64,000 bases of DNA, taken from Ramlibacter sp. (GTDB lineage Bacteria; Pseudomonadota; Gammaproteobacteria; Burkholderiales; Burkholderiaceae_C). The notes under the pieces were generated by a model, which saw nothing but the letters and a program-made list of their open reading frames with translations, was not told the origin of the DNA and did not search any database. Below are positions 44,146 to 52,781 of the stretch, piece after piece (position 1 is the first letter of the stretch; each line of letters opens with the position of its first letter). The translations under genes were made by a program, and so were the position numbers. Location of the stretch: assembly GCF_028291745.1 (NCBI RefSeq), contig NZ_JAQGNQ010000086.1, positions 1 through 64,000 on the forward strand. The letters run 5' to 3'.

Positions 44146-46542
44146 TCACCCGCAGGCGCCCACGTGCCCGCACTGCGTGCAGAAATCGCAGCCGTCGCGG
44201 CGGATCATCGCGTGGGCGCCGCACTCCGGGCACTTCGCGCCCGCCAGGGTCGGTGCGGCGGCGACCGGCGCTGGCGGCGTGGCGAGCGCGGCGACCGGCT
44301 CGCCGTTGCGGCGGGCGATGATGTTCTGGATGGCATAGGCAATCGCCGCCACCTCCGAGTCGTGCCAGAGCGGCACGGTGTTGCCGTCGGCGCGCAGGTG
44401 CGTGCCCAGGCGCACCGGCCCGCGGTCCCAGGCCACCTTGCGCATGTCGGCCAGCGCGCGCTCGAGGAAACCGCCGCGTGCCGCCAGCGACAACAGCCGC
44501 ATGCTGGAGGTGATCCACTGCTGCGACTCGCCGCTCTGGCCCACCGGCATGAAGAACTCGATCGCGCGCTCGCGCCCGTCGGCCACCGGCATGAAGGAGA
44601 CGACGATGTAGAGCGCCTGCCGCCCCTGCTGCGTCCAGTACTCCAGCTTCTCGACCACCGCGGGCAGCTGCCCCTTGGGCCGGCTTTCGATCATGGCGCG
44701 CATCGGGTCGTGCCTGCGGCGGTCTCCTTCCGGCGCGGGATCGACGGCGGCGGCCTGCGTCGACAGCACCGACCCAAGGATGTCATTCGGCCGGTAGGTC
44801 GCCAAGCCCTTCAGCCCGGCCCGCCACGCGGCGAGATAGAGGCCCTGGAACTCTGCGTAGGGATAGTCGGCCGGCACGTTCACGGTCTTGGAGATGGCCG
44901 TGTCGATGAAGGGCTGCACCGCCTGCAGCATGGCCAGGTGCTCCGAGGCGGGCATCTGCAGCGCCGACACGAAGTAGGGCGGCAGCTGCGCGGTATCGCC
45001 GCCGAGCGCGCGGTACAGGCGCCAGGCGTGGTCTTCCACCTCGTATTCGGTGGTGCTGCTGTCGGACTCGCGCTTGCGGCGGCGGTAGGTCCACGAGAAC
45101 GGGGGTTCGATGCCGTTGGAAGCGTTGTCGGCAAAGGCCAGGCTCACGGTGCCGGTCGGCGCGATCGACAGCAGGTGGCTGTTGCGGATGCCGTGCGCGC
45201 GGATCGCCTCCTGCAGCGGCGCCTCGAGCCGGCTCGCGAAGGTGCCCGCTTCCAGGTAGGCATCGGCGTCGAACAGCGGGAACGCGCCTTTCTCCTGCGC
45301 GAGTTCGACCGATGCGGCATAGGCGGCATCGCGCATGGCACGGGCGATGCGCGATGCCATCTCGCGGCCTTCGGGCGCGTCGTAGCGCAGGCGCAGCATG
45401 GCCAGCGCATTGCCCAGGCCGGTGAAGCCCACGCCGATGCGGCGCTTGGAGTGCGCTTCCTGCTGCTGCTGCGGCAGCGGCCACACGGTGAGGTCCAGCA
45501 CATTGTCGAGCGCGCGCACCTGGATGGCCACCGCGCGGGCGAAGCGTTCGAATTCGAAGCGCGGCGCTCCGACCAGGCCGAAGGGGTGGCTCACGAAGCG
45601 CGTGAGGATCACCGGCCCGAGGTCGCAGCAGCCATAGGCGGGCAGGGGCTGCTCGCTGCAGGGATTGGTGGCGGCGATGCGCTCGATGGCGCGCAGGTTG
45701 TTGTCGCGGTTCATCGTGTCGATGAACACCACGCCCGGCTCGGCGAAGTCGTAGGCCGAGCGCATGATCGTGTCCCACAGCTGCTGCGCGGGCAGGGTGC
45801 GGTACACCCACAGGCCGTCCGCGCGCAGGTGCGCCCCCTGTGCGATGAGCGCCGCGCCGGGGCGCGCGCGGTGCACCAGCGCCCAGTCGCCGGCCGCCGC
45901 GAGCACGGCGAAGAATTCGTCGCTGACCGCGACCGAGACATTGAAGTTGTTCCAGCGCCCCGGCGTGCGCTTGGCGGTGATGAACTCCAGCACGTCGGGA
46001 TGATCGATGCGCAGCACGCCCATCTGCGCGCCGCGCCGCGCCCCCGCGCTTTCGACGGTGGCGCATGAGCGGTCGAATACGTCCATGTAGCTGCACGGGC
46101 CCGAGGCCAGCGAAGCGGTGGCGCGCACTTCGGCGCCCCGGGGGCGGATGCGCGAGAAGTCGTAGCCGACGCCGCCGCCGCGGCGCATCGTTTCGGCGGC
46201 TTCGCGCAAGGCCTCGTAGATGCCGGGATAGCCCTCGTCGTCGCGGCCCTGGATGGCGTCGCCCACCGGCTGCACGAAGCAGTTGATCAGCGTGGCCGAA
46301 AGGTCGGTGCCGGCGGCGCTCATGATGCGGCCGGCGCCGATCGCGCCCGCCTGGAGATTCGCGAGGAAGCGGCGCTCCCATTCCGCGCGCAACGGCTCGG
46401 CCTCGACGCTGGCGAGCGCCCGGGCGACGCGCCGCATCACATCGAGCCCGGACGTCTCGCTGCCCTTCAGGTACTTCTCGCGCAGGACGTCCTGGCTGAT
46501 CGCCTGCACGGGCGGTTCGGCGGGGGATGGATCACGCTTCAT
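44146..46542 (-). CDS. nrdJ: Adenosylcobalamin-dependent ribonucleotide reductase (class II)
   Basis: This 798-residue enzyme reduces ribonucleotides to deoxyribonucleotides using coenzyme B12. Active-site landmarks are TLINCFV (Cys88), the radical/catalytic loop NPCSEQPLPAYGCCDLG, and APTGTVSLAFADNASNGIEP near the substrate site. The C-terminus has a zinc-ribbon-like tail (CPECGAHAMIRRDGCDFCTQCGH) that could serve as the thiol shuttle. No ATP-cone is visible at the N-terminus, so allosteric control is likely reduced. It lets the cell make DNA with or without oxygen. Confidence 0.93.
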   Translation of the reverse strand: MKRDPSPAEPPVQAISQDVLREKYLKGSETSGLDVMRRVARALASVEAEPLRAEWERRFLANLQAGAIGAGRIMSAAGTDLSATLINCFVQPVGDAIQGRDDEGYPGIYEALREAAETMRRGGGVGYDFSRIRPRGAEVRATASLASGPCSYMDVFDRSCATVESAGARRGAQMGVLRIDHPDVLEFITAKRTPGRWNNFNVSVAVSDEFFAVLAAAGDWALVHRARPGAALIAQGAHLRADGLWVYRTLPAQQLWDTIMRSAYDFAEPGVVFIDTMNRDNNLRAIERIAATNPCSEQPLPAYGCCDLGPVILTRFVSHPFGLVGAPRFEFERFARAVAIQVRALDNVLDLTVWPLPQQQQEAHSKRRIGVGFTGLGNALAMLRLRYDAPEGREMASRIARAMRDAAYAASVELAQEKGAFPLFDADAYLEAGTFASRLEAPLQEAIRAHGIRNSHLLSIAPTGTVSLAFADNASNGIEPPFSWTYRRRKRESDSSTTEYEVEDHAWRLYRALGGDTAQLPPYFVSALQMPASEHLAMLQAVQPFIDTAISKTVNVPADYPYAEFQGLYLAAWRAGLKGLATYRPNDILGSVLSTQAAAVDPAPEGDRRRHDPMRAMIESRPKGQLPAVVEKLEYWTQQGRQALYIVVSFMPVADGRERAIEFFMPVGQSGESQQWITSSMRLLSLAARGGFLERALADMRKVAWDRGPVRLGTHLRADGNTVPLWHDSEVAAIAYAIQNIIARRNGEPVAALATPPAPVAAAPTLAGAKCPECGAHAMIRRDGCDFCTQCGHVGACG

Positions 46543-46612
46543 GCGGTGGCACCTCGGCGGCTAGGATAGCCCTTTTGCCGGCGCCACTGATTGCACCAGG
46601 GCCAGCGGGTAG

Positions 46613-46639
46613 GGTGGGTCTCGCGCAGCGAGCCCCACC
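46613..46639. repeat. Intergenic hairpin GGTGGGTCTCGC / GCGAGCCCCACC
   Basis: Twelve-base arms (46613-46624 and 46628-46639) with a three-base loop and one mismatch form a strong hairpin. It lies between the stop of the heme-oxygenase-like gene and the nrdJ start on the same strand. It may end the upstream transcript or belong to a dispersed palindrome family. Confidence 0.7.
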
Positions 46640-46674
46640 GTGCAGCGCCCGACCCTGGGGCCTGTTCACCGACC

Positions 46675-48093
46675 CTAGCGCGTCGCCTCCGCCCAGAACA
46701 GGCGCGTCGCTTCCAGGCCGGCCGGCGTCCAGTGCTGCGCCGGCGACATCGCACGCAGCAGCAGCGCCGATCGGGCGACGGGGTCGGATCCGCGCAGCTG
46801 CTCGCGCAGCAGCATCAGATCGGGATCCACCGCATCGTCGGCGCCGGGCAACGCCAGCGCCGGCGCATTGCGCGCCAGTGCACGGAAGGTGGCGCGGCGG
46901 CGCGGCTGCGTCGGCGCTGCCTCGGTGAAGGGCCGGCCGTCGGCGCTGCCCGCGCCGCGCAGCCAGTCGTGCAGCACCTGCAGTTCGTAGCTCGAAAACA
47001 CCCCGAACATCTCCGCGCGCTCGCCCTGCAGCAGCGACCAGAAGCGGCTCTGCTCCGCCGGCTCGCCGATGCGGATCCAGCCCGCCTGCTGCAGGGCGGC
47101 CACGAATTCGCCCATGCGCTGCGGCTGCGCGAGCCACTCGTTGATGCTGCGCCCCCCGACCCGGCAATAGTCCGAGTGGGCGCCGCTGCCGGCGCCGGCC
47201 TTGCGCGCAAGCAGCCGCAGCGCTTCGGCCTGGATGTCGAAGCCGGCGATGACGTCGCTGGTGCCCAGGCCGGCGCCCGCCAGCTTGCAGCCGCCTTGCA
47301 CGCGCCGCCAGAAGGCGCCGCCGTCATCCAGGCGCGGCAGCAGGTCCAGCACCGCCTGGCAGGCGCGGCGTGCATGTCCCGTGTCGCCGTTGTCCACCGT
47401 CACGTGCAGGGTGAAGTAGTAGGGGTCCAGCCCCAGCTCGTTGAGTTCGTAGGCGGTGATCAGCAGGTGCAGCGGCAGCTGCTCGTAGCCCAGGTTGAAG
47501 CCCGCCACCTCGGGCAGGAACTCCTGCGCGTTCCACGCCAGTGCGAGCTGGATCAGCCCCTGCTCGTACAGGGCATCCGGCAGGTCGTCCAGCGGGTCCA
47601 GCGCGTAGCGCGCCAGCAGGCTGCGATAGAGCACCACGTGGTTCTTGTCGGTCGCGCCTTCGCCCAACTCCTCGACATAAGTGCGCACCAGATCGCCCAG
47701 GCGCGGACTGCCCCAGTGCGGCAGCAGCCCGTACAGCCAGGCGCCGTCCACCAGCTTGGTCGGAGCGACATTGCGCAGGAAGTAGAGCGCATGCGCGCGG
47801 TTGCCGAAGAAGCGGCGCGGCGCACCTGCGCGGCGTTGCTCCAGGTAGTGCGCGTAGCGGGCATGCACGCTGCGCGTGTTCTCTTCCATCCAGGCCAGCA
47901 GGTCGGCGGGGGAGGGCGGAAGCTCGCCTTGCTCGCTTTGGAGCGCCTGCAGGCGCGCACGCAGGAAGTCGGCGGCGGCGGCACGGGTTGCCGCGTCCGG
48001 TTCACCCGCGGCCAGCCGCTCGTACAGGGGCCGGAATGCGAGCGGTTCGCTCGCGCTCTGAAGTTGCCGCCATTCTTGTTGTCCGATATGCAT
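46675..48093 (-). CDS. Heme-oxygenase-like di-iron (HDO) family protein
   Basis: This protein of about 472 residues has a central fold like Haem_oxygenas_2 / iron-containing redox enzymes (relatives: SznF, UndA, BesC, CADD). Candidate iron ligands are Glu141/142 and His152 (EELGEG…NHVVLY), Glu195/Glu204 (PEVAGFNLGYE), and His230, Asp234, His240 (HVTVDNGDTGH). Such proteins oxidise amines, fatty acids or amino acids with O2. The start at 48093 is chosen because codons upstream of it use rare third bases. It follows a methyltransferase gene, a pairing seen in small-molecule pathways. The C-terminal 200 residues are unassigned. Confidence 0.75.
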   Translation of the reverse strand: MHIGQQEWRQLQSASEPLAFRPLYERLAAGEPDAATRAAAADFLRARLQALQSEQGELPPSPADLLAWMEENTRSVHARYAHYLEQRRAGAPRRFFGNRAHALYFLRNVAPTKLVDGAWLYGLLPHWGSPRLGDLVRTYVEELGEGATDKNHVVLYRSLLARYALDPLDDLPDALYEQGLIQLALAWNAQEFLPEVAGFNLGYEQLPLHLLITAYELNELGLDPYYFTLHVTVDNGDTGHARRACQAVLDLLPRLDDGGAFWRRVQGGCKLAGAGLGTSDVIAGFDIQAEALRLLARKAGAGSGAHSDYCRVGGRSINEWLAQPQRMGEFVAALQQAGWIRIGEPAEQSRFWSLLQGERAEMFGVFSSYELQVLHDWLRGAGSADGRPFTEAAPTQPRRRATFRALARNAPALALPGADDAVDPDLMLLREQLRGSDPVARSALLLRAMSPAQHWTPAGLEATRLFWAEATR

Positions 48094-48187
48094 GGCACCA
48101 CTGTGTGGCGATGGCTTGCCCGACGCTATCGGGACCGGACGCCGCATTGCGTGGGGACGCTCCTACGCGGGGGCAGGACGCCCTTGC

Positions 48188-49153
48188 TCAGGTAGTTGCA
48201 CGCTCAACGATCAGGGCGACGGCGGCGATCCGCTCGGCATCGCGGTACGCGGCTTGCGCGAGCTCCTCGCCGAAGACGTCCGGGTCCAGCTCGCGGTAGC
48301 GCCAGGTCCAGCCTGCATCTTGCAGGTAAGGGCGCAGGGCAGTGAGCAGCGGATCGACGCCTTCGGCCATGGCAACGCCGGTGTACAGCACGAGGCGCCC
48401 ACCTGGAGCCAGCCGCGGCATGCCTTCGCGCACGATGCGCAGGGACAGTGCCTCGCCCCAGCGGCCGCCGCCGTGGCGGTAGGTGCGCTGCGCCGCGTCG
48501 TTGAGATAAGGCGGGTTGGCGACGATCAGGTCCAGCGACCCGCTCACCGGCGCGAACAGGTCGCCCTGCGCGAAGCTCGCGTCCGGCAGGCCCGCATGGG
48601 TCGCATTGGCCGCTGCGAAGTGCAGGGCGCGCGGGTTGATGTCGCTCAGGACCAGGCGCGGCGAGGCCGGCGCACTGGCACGCGCCGCCACGATGCCGCC
48701 GGGGCCAGCGCCGCAACCGACGTCGAGGATGCGCGCGCCGTCACGCAGCGGCGCGCGCGCCAGCTCCTGTACCACCAGATCCGCGAAGCGGAAGGTGTCC
48801 GGCCCGAAGAACACCGAATCGGCGGCGGTGGTCGGGTAGGCCGAATGCGCGAACAGCAGCTCGTGCAGCGTGGAGAAGCGCACCGCGCTGCGCAGGCGGC
48901 CGCCGTCTGCGGGCGCCAGCAGGTCCGCGGCGCGCAGGGCGTCGAGCGCGTGCCGCGGCAGCAGATCGGGCGTGAAGGCGCGGCTGAAGCCGAAGACGTC
49001 GCGCAAGGAGCGCGCAGTCGCATCGGGGTCGCGCGCCAGCACGCGCTCGTGCGTGGCGGGCGTGACGGTCGTGAAGGCATAGCCCTCTTCGGTGAGCCAT
49101 CGCAGCAGCTGCAGCAGCACCTGCTGCAGGGGGGAATCGAGGGTCGGGGTCAT
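48188..49153 (-). CDS. Class I SAM-dependent methyltransferase (HemK/PrmC-like)
   Basis: This protein of about 321 residues has a helical N-terminal half and a Rossmann methyltransferase domain: SAM loop ILDVGCGAGPGG (about 165-176), acidic turn LSDINPRAL and the catalytic NPPY tetrad in IVANPPYLND, which marks N-methyltransferases acting on glutamine or similar amides. The first ATG that fits is 49153; 49189 and 49204 extend the frame with poorer codons. It precedes the heme-oxygenase-like gene on the same strand. The substrate is unknown. Confidence 0.83.
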   Translation of the reverse strand: MTPTLDSPLQQVLLQLLRWLTEEGYAFTTVTPATHERVLARDPDATARSLRDVFGFSRAFTPDLLPRHALDALRAADLLAPADGGRLRSAVRFSTLHELLFAHSAYPTTAADSVFFGPDTFRFADLVVQELARAPLRDGARILDVGCGAGPGGIVAARASAPASPRLVLSDINPRALHFAAANATHAGLPDASFAQGDLFAPVSGSLDLIVANPPYLNDAAQRTYRHGGGRWGEALSLRIVREGMPRLAPGGRLVLYTGVAMAEGVDPLLTALRPYLQDAGWTWRYRELDPDVFGEELAQAAYRDAERIAAVALIVERATT

Positions 49154-49224
49154 ACGAAAAAAGTCTTGCAGGCGCGGCAATGTTGCCATGCAGGCGCCAT
49201 TCACTCGGCGGTAGGCACCGTCCT

Positions 49225-49240
49225 ACCCGCGAATGCGGGT
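49225..49240. repeat. REP-like hairpin ACCCGC-GAAT-GCGGGT
   Basis: Perfect 6-bp arms with a GAAT loop lie in the divergent gap upstream of wecB. The following GGCACTGTC resembles the copy inside the malonyl-CoA decarboxylase gene. A second overlapping inverted pair GTAGG (49211-49215) / CCTAC (49222-49226) is also present. Confidence 0.55.
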
Positions 49241-49285
49241 GGCACTGTCGAAGCGGCTGACCTTGGAAATCCAACATCCGTTCGA

Positions 49286-49310
49286 GTTTGAAACAAACAG
49301 GTTGAAACAA
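49286..49310 (+). promoter_or_regulatory. Iterated TTGAAACAA sites upstream of the exopolysaccharide operon
   Basis: TTGAAACAA occurs twice, at 49288-49296 and 49302-49310 (14-nt period), and the first copy lies in the inverted repeat GTTTG-AAA-CAAAC (49286-49298). A related TTGTTTGTAAACA lies at 49388-49400. This AT-rich cluster is about 180 nt before wecB and looks like a transcription-factor site array. The factor is unknown. Confidence 0.5.
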
Positions 49311-49408
49311 GCACGTTGCACTGCATGCGGCCGTCGAGGGAACTCGATACCAGCCCCGTCGAGCAGTGCGCACATCGCAGCAAGGCCTTGTTTGTAAACA
49401 GACGTGCA

Positions 49409-49437
49409 GGCGGACCGTAACGGGCGTTACCTCCGCC
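49409..49437 (+). promoter_or_regulatory. Two-step hairpin in the wecB leader
   Basis: GGCGGA (49409-49414) pairs with TCCGCC (49432-49437), and inside it GTAACG (49417-49422) pairs with CGTTAC (49425-49430). The inner arms are perfect with a GG loop, and a 2/1 nt bulge separates the two stems. It ends 48 nt before the wecB TTG start. There is no T-tract, so it is an operator or RNA structure, not a terminator. Confidence 0.5.
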
Positions 49438-49485
49438 GACCAGCAGTAACAGCCGGGTAGGACCGGCGCCCACAGGGAGGCGTCT

Positions 49486-50610
49486 TTGGACAAACGTATC
49501 GTCGGGATCGTGAGCGGCACGCGGCCGGAAATCATCAAGCTCGCGCCGGTCTACCACGCATTGCGCCAGCACGAGGAGCTGTGCGTCCTCTGGGTGCACA
49601 CCGGGCAGCACGGTGACATGGCCGCCGACATGCTGCGCTGCTTCGGCATCGAACCCGACGAGCGCCTGGCGCGCAAGGGCTCGTCGCTCGAGGAATTCAG
49701 CGTCGACTGCCGCTCGCAACTCGACGCCCTGATGGCCCGCCAGCGCTGGGACCTGTGCATCGTGCAAGGCGATACCGAGAGCGCCTTCCTCGGTGCACTG
49801 GCGGCGTTCTATCGCCGGGTGCCGGTAGCTCACGTCGAAGCGGGCCTGCGGACCTACAACCTCGAGCGCCCCTTCCCCGAGGAAGGCCTGCGCCAGATGA
49901 TCAGCCGCATCACCAACATGCACTGGGCGCCGACCGAGCGCGCCCGCGCTGGTCTGCTGCGCGAGGGCATCGAGCCCGAGAAGATCCAGCTCACCGGCAA
50001 CACGGTGGTGGACGCGCAGCAGTGGGTGTGCGAGCGCAACGGGATCCGCCGCGAAGGCGATGCCGGGAACGGCCACATCCTGGTCACCGCGCACCGCCGT
50101 GAAAACTGGGGCGACGAGATGGAGCAGACCTTCCATGCCGTGGCCGACATCGCCCGGGCGCACCCCGAAAAGCGCGTGCTGTTCCCGGTGCACCTGAACC
50201 CGGTCGTGCAGCGTCCCGCGCACACGATCCTGGCCGGCCTGGAGAACGTGAAGCTGGTCGCTCCGCTCGACTACCTGGGCATGCAGCAGGCGCTGGTCAG
50301 CGCATCGCTGCTGCTCACCGACTCCGGCGGCCTGCAGGAAGAAGCGCCCACCTTCGGCGTGCCCACGCTGGTGCTGCGCCACGAGACCGAGCGCCCGGAA
50401 GCGGTCGAGGCCGGCTGCGCGCGCCTGGTCGGCCCGAAGCGCGAGGCGATCGTGCGCGAAGCCGAGCGCCTGCTGACCGACCCCGTCGCCGCCGCTGCGA
50501 TGCGCAAGGTGGCCAACCCCTTTGGCGACGGGCAAGCGTCCCGTCGCATCGCCCAGGCCGTGATGGCACGGCTGGTCGTCCCTGCCCAAGTAGCCGCCGA
50601 GCCGGCCTGA
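49486..50610 (+). CDS. wecB: UDP-N-acetylglucosamine 2-epimerase (non-hydrolysing)
   Basis: This 374-residue enzyme interconverts UDP-GlcNAc and UDP-ManNAc, supplying ManNAc units. It has the family start IVSGTRPEIIKLAPV, AHVEAGLRTYN, the mid-protein TGNTVVD and LVTAHRRENWG, and the C-terminal DSGGLQEEAPTFGVPTLVLR with the nucleotide site. It starts at TTG 49486 with a strong AGGGAGG six bases upstream. It opens the exopolysaccharide operon and, as in the E. coli Nfr system, would provide the sugar donor for the glycosyltransferase. Confidence 0.93.
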   Translation: MDKRIVGIVSGTRPEIIKLAPVYHALRQHEELCVLWVHTGQHGDMAADMLRCFGIEPDERLARKGSSLEEFSVDCRSQLDALMARQRWDLCIVQGDTESAFLGALAAFYRRVPVAHVEAGLRTYNLERPFPEEGLRQMISRITNMHWAPTERARAGLLREGIEPEKIQLTGNTVVDAQQWVCERNGIRREGDAGNGHILVTAHRRENWGDEMEQTFHAVADIARAHPEKRVLFPVHLNPVVQRPAHTILAGLENVKLVAPLDYLGMQQALVSASLLLTDSGGLQEEAPTFGVPTLVLRHETERPEAVEAGCARLVGPKREAIVREAERLLTDPVAAAAMRKVANPFGDGQASRRIAQAVMARLVVPAQVAAEPA

Positions 50611-50633
50611 CCAACAAGAGGAGTTCCAAACGA

Positions 50634-50915
50634 ATGACGTCCAACATCATCCGGCTCGCCACGACGGCCGCTCTTTCCTGGAGCGCTGCGGTGGCCCTGG
50701 CCCAGTCCGTCACGCCGCCGCCGCTGCCGCCGGGCGCCAACCTCGTGCGCCCCGGCGCCGGGCTGAACGACGACGAGAAGAAGCGCTACGTCCGTGCGCA
50801 TCACCACAAGATGCAGAACAAGAAGGACTACACCAAGGACGACAGCACGGACGGGCCGCAAGACAACGCCGGCTCCAAGGCACGCGGCAACAACAACAAC
50901 AACACCAAGAAGTGA
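50634..50915 (+). CDS. Small exported hydrophilic protein in the exopolysaccharide operon
   Basis: This 93-residue product has a signal peptide (RLATTAALSWSAAVALAQ-S) and a short, very polar mature part with His, Lys and Asp runs (RAHHHKMQNKKDYTKDDSTD) and an Asn tract NNNNN encoded by AAC repeats before the end. No domain is recognised. It sits 23 nt after wecB and 10 nt before the deacetylase, so it is part of the operon. A periplasmic polymer-binding or adaptor role is possible. Confidence 0.65.
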   Translation: MTSNIIRLATTAALSWSAAVALAQSVTPPPLPPGANLVRPGAGLNDDEKKRYVRAHHHKMQNKKDYTKDDSTDGPQDNAGSKARGNNNNNTKK

Positions 50916-50925
50916 GCCGCCAACC

Positions 50926-52749
50926 ATGATGTTTTTTCGCCGAATCCTGCTCGCCCTGGTGGCCTGCTTCGCGTTGGCCGGTGCCGCCGGCGCGCAGACG
51001 CTGCCGGTCGACCGCACGCAACTGCAGAACCTGATCAACCAAGTGCGGGATCCCGTGCAGCGCGCGAAGCTGCAGGCCCTGCTGGCGCAGCTGCCGGCGC
51101 GCCCGGACTTCGCCACGCTGCAGTCGCTCGGCTTGCAGGCGCTGCAGATCCTGCGCACGGGTATCACTCCGACGCCGGCGCCTGCGCCGGCGGGTGCCGC
51201 TCCGTCCGTGCTCGTCCTGTACGACGCGGCCTCCGGGACCGAATTCGACAAGCTCGGGTTCGGCTACGCGATCATGCTGCGCAACCTGCTGGGCCACTTC
51301 AACGCCAACGTCGACCTGCAGCCGATCAGCGCCTACACGGCCGGCAAGGTCGAGGCCTATAACGCGACCTTCTACCTCGGCGCGATCTACGACAACCCGG
51401 TGCCGGCGGCGTTCCTGCAGGACACCATGACCACGGCCAAGCCGCTGGTCTGGTTCAAGTACAACCTGTGGCAGCTCGCGGGCAATGCCGCCTACAACTT
51501 CACGGCTTCCAAGGGGATTGCGTTCAGCGCGCTGCGCGGCCTGAATGCGGCTGCGTCGGCCGCGAACCCGGCGCCTGGTTTCTTCGACACGGTGAAGTAC
51601 AAGGGCCTGGACTTCGTCAAGTACTACGCGTACGACGCCGCGCGCAACGTGGTGAACGCCGATCCCGACATCGGCGTGACGACCATCCAGGACGCCACCA
51701 AGGCGCAGCAACTGGTCTCGATCTACGACGGCGCCGAAGCGGCCGGCTACGTGACCCGCTCCGGCAACTTCTGGTATGTCGCCGACATGCCCTTCAGCTT
51801 CATAGGCCCGCGCGATCGCTACCTGGTGTTCGCGGACATGCTGCACGACATCCTGGGCATCAACCACGCCGAAAGCCACCAGGCCATGGTGCGCTTCGAA
51901 GACGTCGGTGCGCTGGTCAGCGTGCAGGCGATGAAGACGCTGTCGGACTACATGTTCGCCCGGCACCTCCCGTATTCGATCGCGACGATCCCGCTCTACC
52001 TCGACCCGCTGGGTGCCTACAACGGCGGCGTGGCCGAGACGGTGCCGCTGTCGCAGGCGACCAACCTGAAGCGCTCGCTCGACTACGCGGTCAACCGCGG
52101 CGCCGAGATCGTGATGCACGGCTATACCCACCAGTACGGCCGCATGAAGAACCCCAACACGGGCGTGAGCGGCGACGACTACGAGATGTGGGACATCGTC
52201 GACAACAAGCCGGTGCCCGAGGACTCGGTCGATTGGGTGCGCGGCCGATTGGCTGCGGGTCTCACGGACCTGCGTGCGAACGGCTATAACCCGGTGGCGT
52301 GGGAGATGCCGCACTACCAGGGCTCGGCGATCGCCAACCGCACGGCGGCGACGATGTTCAACACCACCTACCAGCGCGTCGTGTACTACACCGCGGACAA
52401 GCCGAACTTCTTCGCCCCCACCGGCAAGGACTTCGCGCTCGGCCAGATCTTCCCGTACGTGATCCAGAAGGACTACTACGGCCAGCGCGTGCTGCCGGAG
52501 AACCTGGGCAACATCGAGTACGACATCCACACGATCGACCCCACGTCGAACTACAGCTACACGGCCGACGACATCGTCACCAACGCCAGATACGCCAAGG
52601 CGGTGCGTGACGGCTTTGCATCCTTCTTCTTCCATCCGTTCTGGCTGGAGCCCGAAGTGGGCACCCCCGGCTTCGCGGATTTCCAGAAGACCATGGATGG
52701 CATTAGCCAGCTCGGCTTCACCTGGGTTGCGCCCAGCAAGCTGCCATGA
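50926..52749 (+). CDS. DUF2334 / polysaccharide deacetylase-like exported protein
   Basis: This protein of 607 residues has a signal peptide (about 1-23), a flavodoxin-like or amidotransferase-like middle (VLVLYDAASGTEFDKLGFGYA) and a C-terminal DUF2334 polysaccharide-deacetylase-like domain. The metal triad of deacetylases is plausible: Asp326 (VRFEDVG), His398 and His402 (MHGYTH). A late FFFHPFWLE carries another conserved His. It would de-N-acetylate the growing polymer in the periplasm, comparable in role to PgaB or PelA. The ribosome site is weak. Confidence 0.8.
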   Translation: MMFFRRILLALVACFALAGAAGAQTLPVDRTQLQNLINQVRDPVQRAKLQALLAQLPARPDFATLQSLGLQALQILRTGITPTPAPAPAGAAPSVLVLYDAASGTEFDKLGFGYAIMLRNLLGHFNANVDLQPISAYTAGKVEAYNATFYLGAIYDNPVPAAFLQDTMTTAKPLVWFKYNLWQLAGNAAYNFTASKGIAFSALRGLNAAASAANPAPGFFDTVKYKGLDFVKYYAYDAARNVVNADPDIGVTTIQDATKAQQLVSIYDGAEAAGYVTRSGNFWYVADMPFSFIGPRDRYLVFADMLHDILGINHAESHQAMVRFEDVGALVSVQAMKTLSDYMFARHLPYSIATIPLYLDPLGAYNGGVAETVPLSQATNLKRSLDYAVNRGAEIVMHGYTHQYGRMKNPNTGVSGDDYEMWDIVDNKPVPEDSVDWVRGRLAAGLTDLRANGYNPVAWEMPHYQGSAIANRTAATMFNTTYQRVVYYTADKPNFFAPTGKDFALGQIFPYVIQKDYYGQRVLPENLGNIEYDIHTIDPTSNYSYTADDIVTNARYAKAVRDGFASFFFHPFWLEPEVGTPGFADFQKTMDGISQLGFTWVAPSKLP

Positions 52750-52781
52750 GCCGTGCCATGAACTCCACTACGAGGTGCACC

